Below, one piece after another: positions 21,694 through 22,246 of a stretch of DNA of 22,246 nt. The notes beneath the pieces were generated by a model. It was not told the origin of the DNA and searched no databases. It saw nothing but the letters and a program-made list of their open reading frames with translations. This DNA comes from a virus: IMG/VR virus record IMGVR_UViG_3300021378_000181, positions 1 to 22,246 of that record; one strand, 5' to 3'. Every line of letters begins with the position of its first letter. Positions within the stretch are counted from its first letter, which is position 1. The translations under genes were made by a program, and so were the position numbers.

Positions 21694-22246
21694 TTAAGCT
21701 ATTCTAATCTTAACTGCACCACTTGTATGATACACACCACCTAAAGGTATTCCTCCAGCTGCTGCCGCTGTATCATCTGCATAATCAATGTTAGCATAAT
21801 CTGCAATTTGTAATAAGTTTACAGTTGTTGTATCAGCTGTACTAGCAGTAACTCCTTCTCCTAATGCTACTGAGTTGTTTGCTGATGCAGATGAATCTTT
21901 ACCTATTGCAACTGAACCTATACCTAGAGCAGAAGATGTATTACCCATTGCAATTGAGTCTTGTGCAGTTACAGTTGTAGAGTATGTACTAGTTCCTATA
22001 AAGATACTATTAGAAGCAGTACCTGGAGTTAATCCACGAACTCCAATATTAATACTGTTTGCACCTTGTGCTATAGCATTTTCACCTATAGCTACTGATT
22101 CTGATCCAAAAGCTTTAGCATCTCGTCCATACGCTGCACCATTACTAGCCGATGCTTCAGCGTTAACTCCTACACCTACACCAAAGGATGCACTTGCAAT
22201 TGCTCCAAAACCTATTGCAATTCCATATTGCCCAGCTGCTGTTGCT
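21694..22246 (-). CDS. YadA-like phage fibre, C-terminal part (continues across the end join)
   Basis: The stop is at 21694 and the frame is open to the right window edge. Bases 21966-22246 repeat 1-281 in the same frame, so this is most simply the C-terminal portion of the gene that starts at 553. Further YadA-head repeats appear (SSALGIGSVAIGKDSSASAN, NSVALGEGVTAS). A C-terminal cap follows: ANIDYADDTAAAAGG and IPLGGVYHTSGAVKIRIA. This ending is of a kind I associate with marine phage fibres and probably serves trimerisation or tip formation. A terminator lies 108 nt downstream. One residue differs between the two copies of the repeat: Ala here, Ser in the left copy, within a repeat unit. 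Confidence 0.75.
   Translation of the reverse strand, partial: ATAAGQYGIAIGFGAIASASFGVGVGVNAEASASNGAAYGRDAKAFGSESVAIGENAIAQGANSINIGVRGLTPGTASNSIFIGTSTYSTTVTAQDSIAMGNTSSALGIGSVAIGKDSSASANNSVALGEGVTASTADTTTVNLLQIADYANIDYADDTAAAAGGIPLGGVYHTSGAVKIRIA
21966..22246. repeat. Terminal direct repeat, right copy (matches 1-281)
   Basis: Identical to 1-281 apart from 22092 (c for a) and 22150 (c for t). Removing one copy leaves a 21,965-bp map with an intact fibre frame. Confidence 0.9.

Overview
The window reads as an almost complete, AT-rich tailed-phage genome (Caudoviricetes). The likely host is a member of the Bacteroidota, most plausibly a flavobacterium. The host inference rests on three things: SprB-type repeats (a gliding-adhesin repeat) in a tail protein, A-rich leaders without Shine-Dalgarno motifs, and promoter-like boxes resembling the Bacteroidota TAnnTTTG element. 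Bases 1-281 recur at 21966-22246 with two substitutions. Joining the ends there gives a circle or permuted map of about 21,965 bp and makes one continuous 274-codon fibre gene, in frame across the join.

All genes but one run on the minus strand. Reading in the direction of transcription from 21040, the first block (21040 to 18398) holds small, overlapping genes. Most are unknown; they include a GIY-YIG nuclease, a sigma-70-like protein and a small CxxC membrane protein. Next come the terminase small and large subunits (18405-16886), then a tail block (16852-7866): a chaperone-like protein, a tail-terminator-like protein, an HK97 gp10-like protein, a 472-residue structural protein, a 1216-residue protein with SprB and Cys-rich repeats, and the tape measure. 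The head block follows (7861-1286): an XkdF-type protease carrying inserted domains, a holin-like peptide, scaffold, major capsid, a tube-like protein, a small beta-rich protein, portal and head-tail connector. The last genes are a second holin-like peptide, a protein with 18-residue Trp repeats, a 21-residue Cys-rich metallothionein-like peptide and a YadA-like fibre, ending at a strong minus-strand terminator (21553-21585).

One gene runs the other way: a minimal nucleotidyltransferase (3445-3936), bounded by its own hairpin terminator. It splits the structural operon, and a copy of the phage promoter motif restarts minus-strand transcription after it. The same AT-rich motif lies exactly 8 nt before the start codon of four genes, which suggests leaderless mRNAs.

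The only long gene-free stretch (21041-21693) appears to hold a separate transcription unit for a structured RNA of about 325 nt, with several GNRA-tetraloop hairpins. No replication gene, integrase, endolysin, tRNA, CRISPR array or insertion sequence was recognised. All function calls come from reading motifs by eye; no database search was run.
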